Notes under the pieces: generated by a model
Database searches by the model: none
Told to the model about the DNA's origin: nothing
Seen by the model: the letters and a program-made list of their open reading frames with translations, nothing else
In this document: piece by piece, positions 17,128 to 25,907 of the stretch
Position numbering within the stretch: position 1 is the stretch's first letter
Layout: each line of letters starts with the position of its first letter
Program-made: the position numbers and the translations under genes
Assembly: GCF_001708185.1 (NCBI RefSeq)
Contig: NZ_MDDN01000004.1
Location: 310,001-374,000 of the forward strand
Origin: Lysinibacillus xylanilyticus
GTDB lineage: Bacteria > Bacillota > Bacilli > Bacillales_A > Planococcaceae
DNA length: 64,000 nt
Reading direction: 5' to 3'

Positions 17128-18189
17128 TTATAAAATAATGAGTTCTTTTGACGAATGCGTTAGTAGTTCATTACCTGTCTCTGTGATTAAAATATCGTCC
17201 TCGATACGTACACCACCGATTCCTGGTAAATAAACTCCTGGTTCAATCGTTACGGCCATACCTGGCTCTAGCACCGTATTTGAACGCATCGATAAGCCAG
17301 GGCCTTCATGTACTTCAAGACCAATACCGTGTCCTAACGAATGACCAAATGCCTCGCCATAGCCTTTTTCTTTTAAGTAGTCACGTGCAATCGCATCTGC
17401 TTGAACCCCTGTTAATCCAGGACCTACTTTTTCAAGTGCTAGAAGCTGGGAAGCAAGTACTGCGTTGTACATATCCACTAATTTTTCAGATGGTTCGCCA
17501 ACTGCCACAGTACGTGTAATATCCGAGATATAGCCATTGTACAGCGCTCCAAAGTCTAATGTGACAAAGTCGCCTTTTTCAATCACTTTATTCGTTGCAA
17601 CGCCATGTGGTAGCGCTGAGCGAAGACCAGACGCAACAATTGTATCGAATGAGGACTGGGTTGCTCCTTGTTTACGCATGAAGAATTCTAATTCATTCGA
17701 AACTTCAAGCTCTGTTTTACCTGGCTTGATGAAGTCTAAAATATGTGTAAATGCGTGATCAGCAATTTCACACGCAACCTTAATAATATTAATCTCTTGT
17801 TGCGTCTTAATCAAGCGAATTTTTTCAATTAGCCCAGAAATCGGTACTAAATCTGCTTGAATTATATTTTTATATAGCTCATATGTGCCATAGCTAACAG
17901 TATCTTTCTCAAAGCCCAATAATTTGATACCCATGTTATTTACTTGCGTTCCAATTTCCTCAAGGATTGTTGCCTCATGCTGTACAATTCGGAAGTCCTG
18001 TACTTGTGCAGCAGCTTGCTCTGTATAACGAAAATCCGTGATAAACACAGCATCATTTTGAGACACAATCGCTACGCCCGCTGTTCCTGTAAAACCAGTC
18101 ATATAACGACGATTATACCCGTTCGTAATTAAAATGCCATCGATATTTTGTTCTTGAAGTGCCTTACGTAGCTTTTGCAATTTCAACAT
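17128..18189 (-). CDS. papA: Xaa-Pro aminopeptidase/dipeptidase (YqhT type, M24B)
   Basis: A cytosolic metallopeptidase that removes residues N-terminal to proline. The 353-residue protein has a creatinase-like N-domain and an M24 pita-bread catalytic domain. The dinuclear metal ligands are visible in [19 protein letters not shown] (two Asp), the His in [15 protein letters not shown], and the Glu residues in VTIEPGVY and RIEDD. The ATG at 18189 is taken because GGGAG lies eight bases upstream. It overlaps the end of aroQ by a few bases. Co-location with efp makes sense for proline handling. Confidence 0.93.
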   Translation of the reverse strand: MLKLQKLRKALQEQNIDGILITNGYNRRYMTGFTGTAGVAIVSQNDAVFITDFRYTEQAAAQVQDFRIVQHEATILEEIGTQVNNMGIKLLGFEKDTVSYGTYELYKNIIQADLVPISGLIEKIRLIKTQQEINIIKVACEIADHAFTHILDFIKPGKTELEVSNELEFFMRKQGATQSSFDTIVASGLRSALPHGVATNKVIEKGDFVTLDFGALYNGYISDITRTVAVGEPSEKLVDMYNAVLASQLLALEKVGPGLTGVQADAIARDYLKEKGYGEAFGHSLGHGIGLEVHEGPGLSMRSNTVLEPGMAVTIEPGVYLPGIGGVRIEDDILITETGNELLTHSSKELIIL

Positions 18190-18191
18190 AA

Positions 18192-18626
18192 TCAATTCTC
18201 CCTCTCGATAAATGTGCGTAGTGCCAGTTCATAGCCTTTCGTACCTAGTCCACAGATTTGACCAAGGCATGCCGGAGCAAGATAGGAATGATGACGAAAA
18301 GCCTCACGTTTATGGATATTTGAAATATGTACTTCTATAACCGGCACAGAAATCCCTGCAATCGCGTCATGTAACGCTATACTTGTATGGGTATATGCAC
18401 CGGGATTAAAGATAATACCATCATATTTTTCGTCTTCTGCTTCATGTATCCAATCAACAAGTACTCCCTCATGATTAGATTGACGAAACTCGACAGTGGC
18501 ACCTAAAGACGCCGCAAGATTCTGAACATTTTTTTTCACATCTTCTAATGTTTCATAACCATAAATATGTGGCTCTCGTTTACCTAGTCGATTTAAATTA
18601 GGTCCATTCAAACATAATAACTTCAC
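18192..18626 (-). CDS. aroQ: 3-dehydroquinate dehydratase, type II
   Basis: AroQ dehydrates 3-dehydroquinate in the shikimate pathway. The 144-residue protein is a dodecameric flavodoxin-like type II enzyme. Motifs are LCLNGPNLNRLGKREPHIYG with the catalytic Tyr and Arg loop, FNPGAYTHTSIALHDA, and the EVHISNIHKREAFRHHSY segment with the catalytic His. It overlaps the start of papA, so the two are translationally coupled. Confidence 0.96.
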   Translation of the reverse strand: MKLLCLNGPNLNRLGKREPHIYGYETLEDVKKNVQNLAASLGATVEFRQSNHEGVLVDWIHEAEDEKYDGIIFNPGAYTHTSIALHDAIAGISVPVIEVHISNIHKREAFRHHSYLAPACLGQICGLGTKGYELALRTFIEREN

Positions 18627-18692
18627 GCATATTCTCCTCTTTCTATGTACTTGCCATTTATTTTATCATACAGGGCAAGGCGCATACAGCAA

Positions 18693-19118
18693 CTAATTTC
18701 CTTTTTGTGCTGTATGCTCTCTCTGATGGAAATTCGCTGTTTCAAGCAAGAACCGTAAAAGACAAATAACAACGACCATGAAAGGAATCGATAATTTTTT
18801 AAAGGATGAAAGTTGTAAAGGCAAATCAAGAGCAATCCATTCTAATGTGATGGTCAAAAAAAGTCCGAGTAAAAAAGAAGATAAAATAGCTGGAATAATA
18901 TAAACATATCTCAATGTAATAAATAATAAAAATCCTATGATAAATAAAACTAGAATTAAAAAACTCCATTGAAAAAGTTTTGAGCTACCTTCAAACAGCT
19001 CCCACTTTTTATAAAAACCTATTGGATTCCATTTAATAAGATGCAAATATTGAAGACCCTTTAAACACAATGCTAAAAAAAGTGCACTGACGAGCGATGT
19101 TATACTAGCCACTTTCAA
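18693..19118 (-). CDS. yqhR: YqhR-like membrane protein
   Basis: A 141-residue integral membrane protein with four hydrophobic helices (VSALFLALCLKGLQYL; FQWSFLILVLFIIGFLLF; YIIPAILSSFLLGLFLTI; IPFMVVVICLLRFLLE). It lies upstream of aroQ and divergent from yqhQ, the position and topology of B. subtilis yqhR. It contains the HLIKWNPIGFYKKWE loop and the IALDLPLQL loop. Its function is unknown. Confidence 0.75.
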   Translation of the reverse strand: MKVASITSLVSALFLALCLKGLQYLHLIKWNPIGFYKKWELFEGSSKLFQWSFLILVLFIIGFLLFITLRYVYIIPAILSSFLLGLFLTITLEWIALDLPLQLSSFKKLSIPFMVVVICLLRFLLETANFHQREHTAQKGN

Positions 19119-19281
19119 GCAAACCCCTCCTACCCTTAGTTAATTTTCTACCGTTAATCATTTCCTAACTTGTACGATTAGTGTAGCCATATAGAAATTT
19201 TACTATGCGTAACTCTAGAGGTTTTTCACTAAATTTAGTACAATGGTACAGTTGAAATAAATAAAGAGAGTGGTGTTAGCC

Positions 19282-20214
19282 TTGAGCAATTCACCTGTTT
19301 ACGGGGGACAAGCACAATTAGAGGGTGTAATGTTCGGAGGAAAGGAACATACGATTACTGCCATTCGCCGTAACGATGATTCCATTGATTATTATCATTA
19401 TAAAAAGGTTCAAAATCCTATCTTACAAAAGCTAAAAAAAATTCCATTGATTCGAGGCGTTGTCGCACTAATTGAATCTGCTGGTTTAGGCTCACGCCAT
19501 ATGCAATTTTCAGGGGATCGTTACGACATTACACCTGGCGAAGAAGAGGAACATAAAGAAGAAGGTTCGAAACTTCAAATGATGTTAGGAGTTGCAGTTG
19601 TAGGTATTCTTTCCTTTTTATTTGGTAAATTTGCCTTTACATTAATTCCAGTATTTATTGCGGATTTTTTCTCTAGTTGGATAGAGAGTAAGACCGGTCA
19701 AATTTTACTTGAGAGTGGTATTAAGCTACTTTTATTACTAACCTATTTATATTTTATATCTTTAACACCTATTATTAAACGAGTCTTCCAATATCATGGT
19801 GCAGAACATAAAGTTATAAATTGCTATGAGGCAGGAATGGAAATAACAGTGAAAAATGTACAAGCACAATCACGCTTACACTATCGATGCGGTAGTAGTT
19901 TTATGCTATTCACTGTCTTTGTCGGCATGTTTTTATATTTCTTTGTGCCAACTGATCCACTATGGTTACGTCTTTTGGACCGTATTTTATTAATCCCAGT
20001 TGTTCTTGGTCTATCTTTTGAAGTACTTCAAGCGACAAATGCGTGTCGTAATATTCCTGTGTTACGATTCCTTGGCTATCCAGGTTTATGGCTACAATTA
20101 CTGACAACACGTGAACCGAAAGATGACCAAGTGGAAGTAGCCATCGCATCTTTCAATATGTTACTTCAAGTTGAGCAACAACCAGAGATCGCAGCTACTT
20201 TGAATCATGACTAA
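19282..20214 (+). CDS. yqhQ: YqhQ, DUF1385 membrane protein
   Basis: A 310-residue membrane protein of unknown role, conserved beside the efp cluster in Bacilli. The N-terminus (SNSPVYGGQAQLEGVMFGG) is the family signature. The middle holds about four helices, and the conserved core includes RVFQYHGAEHKVINCYE, RLHYRCGSSFMLFT, FVPTDPLWLRLLDR and FLGYPGLWLQLLTT. Alignment with the Bacillus N-terminus favours the TTG at 19282 over a GTG four codons earlier. It is divergent from yqhR. Confidence 0.92.
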   Translation: MSNSPVYGGQAQLEGVMFGGKEHTITAIRRNDDSIDYYHYKKVQNPILQKLKKIPLIRGVVALIESAGLGSRHMQFSGDRYDITPGEEEEHKEEGSKLQMMLGVAVVGILSFLFGKFAFTLIPVFIADFFSSWIESKTGQILLESGIKLLLLLTYLYFISLTPIIKRVFQYHGAEHKVINCYEAGMEITVKNVQAQSRLHYRCGSSFMLFTVFVGMFLYFFVPTDPLWLRLLDRILLIPVVLGLSFEVLQATNACRNIPVLRFLGYPGLWLQLLTTREPKDDQVEVAIASFNMLLQVEQQPEIAATLNHD

Positions 20215-20270
20215 AAAAATCAGCTAGGCTTCGGCATAATTGCGTCCGGAATCGGCTGAAAGAAATTAAA

Positions 20271-20318
20271 GGTGCAGGTCCAACTGATGAATATCTGTTT
20301 GGACCTGCCCTCATTATT
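20271..20318 (+). terminator. Hairpin after yqhQ
   Basis: GCAGGTCCAA (20273-20282) and TTGGACCTGC (20299-20308) form a perfect 10-bp stem. The 3' tail (CCTCATTATTAAAC) is only moderately U-rich. Confidence 0.65.
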
Positions 20319-20334
20319 AAACTATTTAAAGTTT

Positions 20335-21066
20335 TTAGTACAGGCCTCGCATCTTTCGTTTAAATAAGAGAGTCGCAATAATAAAAATAAAGACCGTATA
20401 ACCTATAACGATAGAGAGTGGTAGGCAAACATCTAAATAAGCTCCACTTAGTGCTGCACGTGCTGCATTAACAGCATGAACAAACGGCAATAATTGTGCA
20501 ATAGATTGAAATGTACCACCGATCATCTCAGGCTCAAACCACGTACCGCTTAACCATGTTGATAAATTGACAAATATCGCAAAGATGCCTCCTACCTGCT
20601 TATCCGTAAAAATTGTTCCAAATAATAAACCGAATCCAATATACAGCAAAGAAATGACAATAAGTACGCCTACCATTAAAAGGACAGATATATTGAATGA
20701 CAAACCTAAAAATAGAGCGGTGAGCAAACAGAAAATAATTTGTAATAATGCAATTGGCAGCAAAGGCAATACATAGCCTAAAATATAATCACCTGCTGAC
20801 ATAGGAGAGGCAAAAATCCGCATTAAAAAGGATGAGCTTTTATCCTTACCTAGTAACATGCCAGAAAAAAGAGTAAGAAACGAAAAACTAAAAACAATCA
20901 CGCCGGGTGCTAGATTACTAATTTCAAATAATCCAAACTGCATATTTTTTTGCATGACTGAAAATAGAGCCATAATTAGAACCGGTAAGCCCATCCCAAA
21001 AATTAGAGTTACTGGATCCCGTACTATTTCCTTATGATTTCTTATCGCAAATACACTTGCCTTCAA
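20335..21066 (-). CDS. ABC-2 type transporter permease
   Basis: The membrane partner of the ATPase upstream: 243 residues and six predicted helices, with the ABC-2 domain features LAPGVIVFSFSFLTLFSGMLLGKDKSSSFLMRIFASPM and GFGLLFGTIFTDKQVGG. It starts at a TTG eight bases after GAGGAGG and overlaps the ATPase stop. The LytTR/DUF3021/ABC arrangement suggests drug or peptide export, or membrane stress response. The substrate is unknown. Confidence 0.88.
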   Translation of the reverse strand: MKASVFAIRNHKEIVRDPVTLIFGMGLPVLIMALFSVMQKNMQFGLFEISNLAPGVIVFSFSFLTLFSGMLLGKDKSSSFLMRIFASPMSAGDYILGYVLPLLPIALLQIIFCLLTALFLGLSFNISVLLMVGVLIVISLLYIGFGLLFGTIFTDKQVGGIFAIFVNLSTWLSGTWFEPEMIGGTFQSIAQLLPFVHAVNAARAALSGAYLDVCLPLSIVIGYTVFIFIIATLLFKRKMRGLY

Positions 21067-21788
21067 AGTGAATCCTCCTCTGTAAGCTCTAAAAATACTT
21101 CTTCTAAAGAATGTTTTTTTGTTTCATGCATTAATTGCTGAATTGTACCAAGAGCACGCATTTTCCCACGATGCATAATCCCTACACGATCTGCCAGCAT
21201 CTCTACCTCTTCTAAATAGTGAGTTGTTAAAACAATCGTTACCTCACCTTTTAATTGGCTCAGTATTTTCCATAGATCACGACGTGCACGTACATCCATC
21301 CCTAATGTCGGTTCATCTAGAAAGAGTATTTTCGGATTAGACATCATAGCCATTGCAACACTTAATCGACGCATATACCCACCCGATAACGTTTTAGCTT
21401 TACTAGACTGGCGAGGAGTTAAACCAAACAAATTCATCTGTGCATTTGCTCGTTTTTTTGCCTCTATTTTTGAGCAACCATAAATCTGGCCCATAAATAG
21501 CAAATTTTCTAATACAGTTAAATTAGGTGCAACAGCCGTTTCCTGTGGAGAAATATTTATTTTCTTTTTAGCAGCGACCTGATGGTAAACTATACTTTCC
21601 CCATCCAAAATGGCATCTCCATCTGTTGGTGGTAATAGTCCGCAAAGCATTTTAATCGTTGTCGTCTTGCCAGCTGCATTTTGACCAAGAAGTGCAAAAA
21701 ATTCTCCCTTTTCTATACATAAAGATAACTGATCCACTACCACAATTTCCTTATAATGCTTCGTTAAGCCCTTTATTTCAATTGTCAT
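21063..21788 (-). CDS. ABC transporter ATP-binding protein
   Basis: A 241-residue ABC ATPase with all motifs intact: Walker A (GQNAAGKTT), Q-loop, signature LSGGYMRRLSVAMAMM, Walker B (ILFLDEPTLGMD) and the H-loop His (LTTHYLEEV). It is paired with the downstream ABC-2 permease and co-directional with the LytTR regulator. The start at MTIEIKG has GAGGTGA upstream and overlaps the DUF3021 stop by 11 bases, indicating coupled translation. Confidence 0.93.
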   Translation of the reverse strand: MTIEIKGLTKHYKEIVVVDQLSLCIEKGEFFALLGQNAAGKTTTIKMLCGLLPPTDGDAILDGESIVYHQVAAKKKINISPQETAVAPNLTVLENLLFMGQIYGCSKIEAKKRANAQMNLFGLTPRQSSKAKTLSGGYMRRLSVAMAMMSNPKILFLDEPTLGMDVRARRDLWKILSQLKGEVTIVLTTHYLEEVEMLADRVGIMHRGKMRALGTIQQLMHETKKHSLEEVFLELTEEDSL

Positions 21789-22245
21789 GATAGTCACCTC
21801 TCTCAATTAGCATGGCATTAATCTTTTCAATTTCGCGCTTCGAAAGCTTATATTGCAATAGCCATGTCACAACATAAGTTCCTAAGAAACTTGCAAATAA
21901 GGAGAAAATATTGGCCATCGTTTTCGGCATCCATAAAACCATGACAATTGGTATCCAAATTATGGCCGTTACAAAAAAGTGCACAATATATTGCTTCAAC
22001 ATACCCCATCTCGCAATTTCAAAGAATAGTGCAGCTAGAGCAAATGTGACCCCAATCAAACCCGTCAACACAACTTGAGTCATAATTGCCATTGTTTCAC
22101 TTTCAAATAAAGCTTGAAATTCAGGAACTACCCAAACGTAGCTTTCTTGTGATATCCCAAGCGATACAAAAAATTGTACGATTTGTCCAAATACCGCACC
22201 TATAATAAACCCACCTAAAATCCGAATTAGTATGTCTTTTCGCAC
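21778..22245 (-). CDS. DUF3021 membrane protein
   Basis: Four hydrophobic helices in about 155 residues. DUF3021 proteins are regularly encoded next to LytTR regulators and are thought to act as membrane partners that control them (inference from context). TATGAGG lies upstream; the second of two nearby GTG codons (22245) has the better spacing, though 22254 is possible. It begins within two bases of the LytTR gene's stop. Confidence 0.85.
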   Translation of the reverse strand: MRKDILIRILGGFIIGAVFGQIVQFFVSLGISQESYVWVVPEFQALFESETMAIMTQVVLTGLIGVTFALAALFFEIARWGMLKQYIVHFFVTAIIWIPIVMVLWMPKTMANIFSLFASFLGTYVVTWLLQYKLSKREIEKINAMLIERGDYHDN

Positions 22246-22255
22246 ATCTTTCACC

Positions 22256-22696
22256 TCATATCCCCAATTGCTTCTTAATTTTTGTTACATAACGCCTTGA
22301 CGCGTATGTTTTAATCCCACCTGTTAGCTCAACACCGATCGTTCCTGTTCTGCTAATATCCATATGTTTAATCATGTTACGATTAACAATTTCAGCATTT
22401 GAAATACGTACAAACAGCTGTGTATCCAGCTTTTCTTCAAGCTCATACAAGCGAAGGCGCGCAATGTAAATACCAACCATTGTTTGCACGAAAACCTTCT
22501 TTTGCTCCGTATAAATGCGCACAATGTCCCCACAGCTAATAAACTCGACACCTCTATCTGAGAAGACCAATAATGTATTGACTTCAGCGGAAGCGATACT
22601 CTGCATGAGATGCTCTATTTCATCGGTCATCTTATCAGTGTGAATAATAACTTTTGGCTCTTTGCATGTCGGATCAATCGACACTTCTACCTTCAT
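22256..22696 (-). CDS. LytTR-domain transcriptional regulator
   Basis: A 146-residue single-domain DNA-binding regulator without a receiver domain. The LytTR fold occupies the C-terminal two thirds: VNTLLVFSDRGVEFISCGDIVRI, then LYELEEKLDTQLFVRISNAEIVN and a final SRRYVTKIKKQLG. Such proteins usually autoregulate their own LytTR-DUF3021-ABC operon. The start at MKVEVSIDP is chosen because AAAGGA lies eight bases upstream. It is the first gene of a four-gene operon ending at 20335. Confidence 0.9.
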   Translation of the reverse strand: MKVEVSIDPTCKEPKVIIHTDKMTDEIEHLMQSIASAEVNTLLVFSDRGVEFISCGDIVRIYTEQKKVFVQTMVGIYIARLRLYELEEKLDTQLFVRISNAEIVNRNMIKHMDISRTGTIGVELTGGIKTYASRRYVTKIKKQLGI

Positions 22697-22935
22697 TTCA
22701 TCAGTCCTTTCATTCGTTTTCACTATAATTTTTTTTACTAATTATGTAAATGGATTTTGGACGACTGGTCGTTTACATGGGATAAGTGGTTTAAAAATCA
22801 ATTTCTCCTTGCATAATTGCGAGTAGCCCGTAGCGGAAATCAGAGCCTTCAAATTAATCAAGATGGATAAAAATGATTAATCAGAAATAAAGTTTGATCA
22901 AATAGCTACTTATAATATTGATAAATGAACAAAAA

Positions 22936-22985
22936 GAAAAAGCATGTTTTGAAAAAAAGATTGATTCAAACACGCTTTTTCTATT
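22936..22985. terminator. Hairpin terminator after hydrolase gene
   Basis: AAAAAGCATGTTTTGAA and TTCAAACACGCTTTTT arms enclose AAAAAGATTGA, with T-rich tails on both strands. It ends transcription of the hydrolase gene at 23118 on the minus strand. The remaining 22724-22935 holds only promoter-like AT-rich DNA for the LytTR operon. Confidence 0.75.
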
Positions 22986-23117
22986 CTCAATTGTTATAAA
23001 AAATTTGATGTTTTTTGTGAACCTTGCTTATTTAAATCGCCTTTTTATTGGACAAACATATTGCAATAATCCTTTGATCAGCTCATGCTTCTTAAAGTAA
23101 CGCACACTTTCGTTTAG

Positions 23118-24053
23118 CTAATCTATCTGGTTACTAATTATATTAATAATTTTATGTTGAGCATCTATGGCTTCAGGGATGGGCATCACAACAAACACAT
23201 GATTCATTTTAGGATAAACTAAGGTATTGATTTCAATCCCTTGTTCCGTTAGTTTTTCATCAAATTTGATTGCATCTGGATATAAACATTCGTGTGTTCC
23301 AATAAAATGAGTAATTTTACCAAGTGCTCTGAAGTCACCGTAAATAGGACTAATCAATGGGTCATTTAAATGTTTATCAGCTGCCCATATCTTTGTAATG
23401 ACTTCCATTCCCTCACTAGCTAACATCGGGTCCTTTTCCTCATATTCAGCTATAAGAGGGTTTTCAAAACCCATATCAACACATGCAGATAATAAAATAA
23501 TATCTTTCGGTTGAGGCAAATGGTTCATCTTCAAAAGAAGGGCCAGACCAAGTGTTATATTACCGCCTGCAGAATCTCCCATGATCGTTAATTGATTGGA
23601 ACTGTCAACACTTCCAAGAATTTCTTTATATAAGTTAAGGAGTTTTGGATAGGTATCTTGATAGTTAAAATGAGGTACTTTAGGATAAATGGGCGCAATA
23701 ATTTTCACATTTAAAGATTGTGCCATTTTATCCATGAACAACCAGTGTAAATTTAAAGGTTGATTTGTCCAAGCACCACCATGTAAATAGAGAATAACTT
23801 TTTGTTTCAAAGACTTTTGGTCATTTAAAGTGATAACCTGCATACCCTCGAATGCCTGCTCCTTCATATCACTTAAAAAATTAACATCATCCCCAATAAC
23901 ATAGGGCTGAATATTTTCTGTTCCCCTCTGCTTAATGAACTGTTTTGTATTTTCAATACTAGAAAAACTCTTTTTATTGCTTTGGAAAATTAACCATTTT
24001 TCAAATTGAACACTTTCTTCAGAACGTTCTCCGTTAAAAATTTCTACACTCAT
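23118..24053 (-). CDS. Alpha/beta hydrolase (hormone-sensitive lipase-like esterase)
   Basis: A probable cytosolic carboxylesterase of 311 residues. It shows the oxyanion-hole HGGAW motif (YLHGGAWTNQP), the nucleophile elbow GDSAGG, and a C-terminal catalytic His in KMNHVF. The natural substrate is unknown. The ATG at 24053 has AAAGGAG upstream; the seven codons before it contain that site. It is an isolated gene with its own terminator. Confidence 0.88.
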   Translation of the reverse strand: MSVEIFNGERSEESVQFEKWLIFQSNKKSFSSIENTKQFIKQRGTENIQPYVIGDDVNFLSDMKEQAFEGMQVITLNDQKSLKQKVILYLHGGAWTNQPLNLHWLFMDKMAQSLNVKIIAPIYPKVPHFNYQDTYPKLLNLYKEILGSVDSSNQLTIMGDSAGGNITLGLALLLKMNHLPQPKDIILLSACVDMGFENPLIAEYEEKDPMLASEGMEVITKIWAADKHLNDPLISPIYGDFRALGKITHFIGTHECLYPDAIKFDEKLTEQGIEINTLVYPKMNHVFVVMPIPEAIDAQHKIINIISNQID

Positions 24054-24600
24054 TTTATTCTCTCCTTTAAACATTTTTATTGTTCATCCTTTTCATAACA
24101 CGAAATGATTTATAATAGCCATGTATTAGAAGTCTTAACAAACTCGATAGAAGATCTTGAATTGAACGGAGACTTTCGTTTTCTTTCAATTCTAGTATAA
24201 TACTAAATTTCACCAGGCAATCTTCTATATATTAACTATACCGTTAGAACTTCGTTTTAGAAGAGCTAAAATGTTATTTTCTACTTAGAAACGAAACTGC
24301 CCCGTTACTTTAAGTGTAAACCTTCACAATCTCTTATTTTAACCCTTGATGTCACGGTGTCGTTCAACAATATTGCCCGATGGTTGAACAAAGAAAGATT
24401 CTACTAAATAGATCTTTTTATCAGACTTTTTTATAAATGATCTAATTTCATTTTAATTCCATATTTTGAAGTATACCCCTTCAAAATCCATGACATTTAC
24501 CGAGTGAAATAAAAAATGCCTATCCCCCCTGTTGGTGAGTTAGGCTGTGATACTTAAAATTCCATGTTGTATATGCAAAACTTTTATTATCTATTTTGGA
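24054..24600. repeat. Gene-free stretch with two cassette-flank repeats (copies b and c)
   Basis: The minus strand at 24232-24260 reads AAGTTCTAACGGTATAGTTA, and at 24290-24335 AAGTAACGGGGCAGTTT. Both resemble the segment upstream of the Nudix gene (8952-8995) and of 24865-25653. A CAAC...GTTG-rich palindrome lies near 24364-24405, and a GCCTA/TAGGC hairpin near 24518-24552. I see no gene. Confidence 0.4.
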
Positions 24601-24614
24601 GGATCATTTCGTAC

Positions 24615-24765
24615 GAAGTTGGTTGGCCAGAACTGACTTGAATGTACGATTGGCCATAGCTAAAAGCTTTGGTGTTGGTTTAGAATAAAATTTGATTATA
24701 AATCCTTGATTTAATTGTATATAAAAAGTTGTCGTTTTGAATAAAGATTGATCATTTTAAATCCC
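24615..24765 (-). pseudogene. Remnant encoding a ~50-residue C-terminus
   Basis: A minus-strand frame without a usable start reads LNQGFIIKFYSKPTPKLL and LAMANRTFKSVLANQL before a stop. Its amino-acid make-up is protein-like and it is preceded in frame by a TAA. A GAGGGG site and ATG nearby are out of frame. It may be the 3' end of a deleted gene; the family is not recognised. Confidence 0.3.
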
Positions 24766-24864
24766 CTCACTCCCAAGCTCCCGTTAGCCATCCATGAAGC
24801 GCAATAAACAGCTCTTCACCACAAAAAATGAAAGATGATTAAGTTCTTTCATGGGAGTTTACTA

Positions 24865-25653
24865 TCAAAGATTATTTTTATTACTTATAAAGGAAATTTG
24901 TTCAGCTGATATAATAAAATCAATTAATTCCATCGTTTCATTGTGTAGCAAGACGTGAAATTCATAATTGCCATTTACTTTATATATTTCCTCATACATC
25001 CACCATGAATCTTCTAACAAATCATCCTGTTTGATAATATTAAAATTTTCAAATATGACTTCATCTATATTTGTATAACTCCCTTTATTATCAAGGAGTA
25101 ATTTTAAGGATTTATCATTCTTAATTGATTTTATAATTTTGCAATCACGGAAGCTACAACCCCCATCAATTTCTATATCCAGTAATGTTGAGTTTTCTTT
25201 TATATATCTTTCGTAATCTTCAATTACTGTGGTTACAATTCTGTCATTTTCCTCGCAAAATTGAGTTACAGCATTTATTACCTTACGAGTTGCCTTATCT
25301 AAAGTAAACACCCTTATATCTGCAATCTGTTTTAATATTGTTTCTGGTAATTGCTTTTTTAAATACATAAGATTATGTATGAAAATATCATGAAATTGTT
25401 CTATTCCCTTTTCTTTATTAAAAGGTTCATAGTTATTATCATCATCTCTGTTTGCTGTTTCGTTAGATTTTAATATTAAATTAGCTTCTTCTTGTACAGT
25501 ACGCCAACTATTCAATTTTCTATTTAATTCAATGTGGTAAAGCTGTTGAAAATATTCTTCTGAGAATGTTTCAGCTTGCTTTTCTTCCTCTAAATGCAGA
25601 TGGATATTATTTTTTTGACACAGTTCATACCATTCTTTAGTAAAATATTTCAT
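24865..25653 (-). CDS. DUF4085-like protein
   Basis: A 262-residue soluble, acidic protein beginning MKYFTKEWYELCQK, an opening I associate with the DUF4085 group of Firmicutes. A helical N-terminal half is followed by GGCSFRDCKII and a beta-rich C-terminus (EDSWWMYEEIYKVNGNYEFHVLLHN). The function is unknown. The gene is flanked upstream by a cassette-flank repeat (25691-25730) and by a gene-free stretch, so it looks like an inserted single-gene cassette. Confidence 0.65.
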   Translation of the reverse strand: MKYFTKEWYELCQKNNIHLHLEEEKQAETFSEEYFQQLYHIELNRKLNSWRTVQEEANLILKSNETANRDDDNNYEPFNKEKGIEQFHDIFIHNLMYLKKQLPETILKQIADIRVFTLDKATRKVINAVTQFCEENDRIVTTVIEDYERYIKENSTLLDIEIDGGCSFRDCKIIKSIKNDKSLKLLLDNKGSYTNIDEVIFENFNIIKQDDLLEDSWWMYEEIYKVNGNYEFHVLLHNETMELIDFIISAEQISFISNKNNL

Positions 25654-25690
25654 TTTATTACCCTCGTCTCTCTATGTAGATAATTTTTAA

Positions 25691-25730
25691 TTAACCTGCA
25701 CAGTTAGTTTAAGTACAATTCTTCACAAGA
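25691..25730 (-). repeat. Cassette-flank repeat, copy d
   Basis: The minus strand reads GTGAAGAATTGTACTTAAAC then TAACTGTGCAGGTTAA immediately upstream of the DUF4085-like gene. It shares GAAG-AATTGT-ACT-TTAAACTAAC-GT-AGGTTA with copy a upstream of the Nudix gene. Confidence 0.5.
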
Positions 25731-25758
25731 TAAACATCGTTTTTAACATTCATGCCCA

Positions 25759-25859
25759 ATAAAAAACCATCTCAAAGAATAACAAAAGAGGTGATTTTTA
25801 TTAATCTTTATTACAAATTACCAATCTATATTATAAACGATTAATCTTTTTTTACAAAG
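25759..25859. repeat. Terminator-like dispersed repeat, copy 2
   Basis: AAAAAACCATCTCAAAGAA, then AAAGAGGTGATTTTTATTAA, and an AT-rich tail with TTATAAACGATTAATCTTT. It is the counterpart of 7253-7340. Confidence 0.5.
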
Positions 25860-25869
25860 CATACAATAA

Positions 25870-25904
25870 AAAAAGTGCCTATCCGAGATAGACACTTTTT
25901 CATT
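25870..25904 (-). terminator. nrdJ terminator
   Basis: Minus-strand AAGTGTCTATC and GATAGGCACTT arms are followed by TTTTTATT, a few bases after the nrdJ stop. Confidence 0.85.
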
Positions 25905-25907
25905 ATT

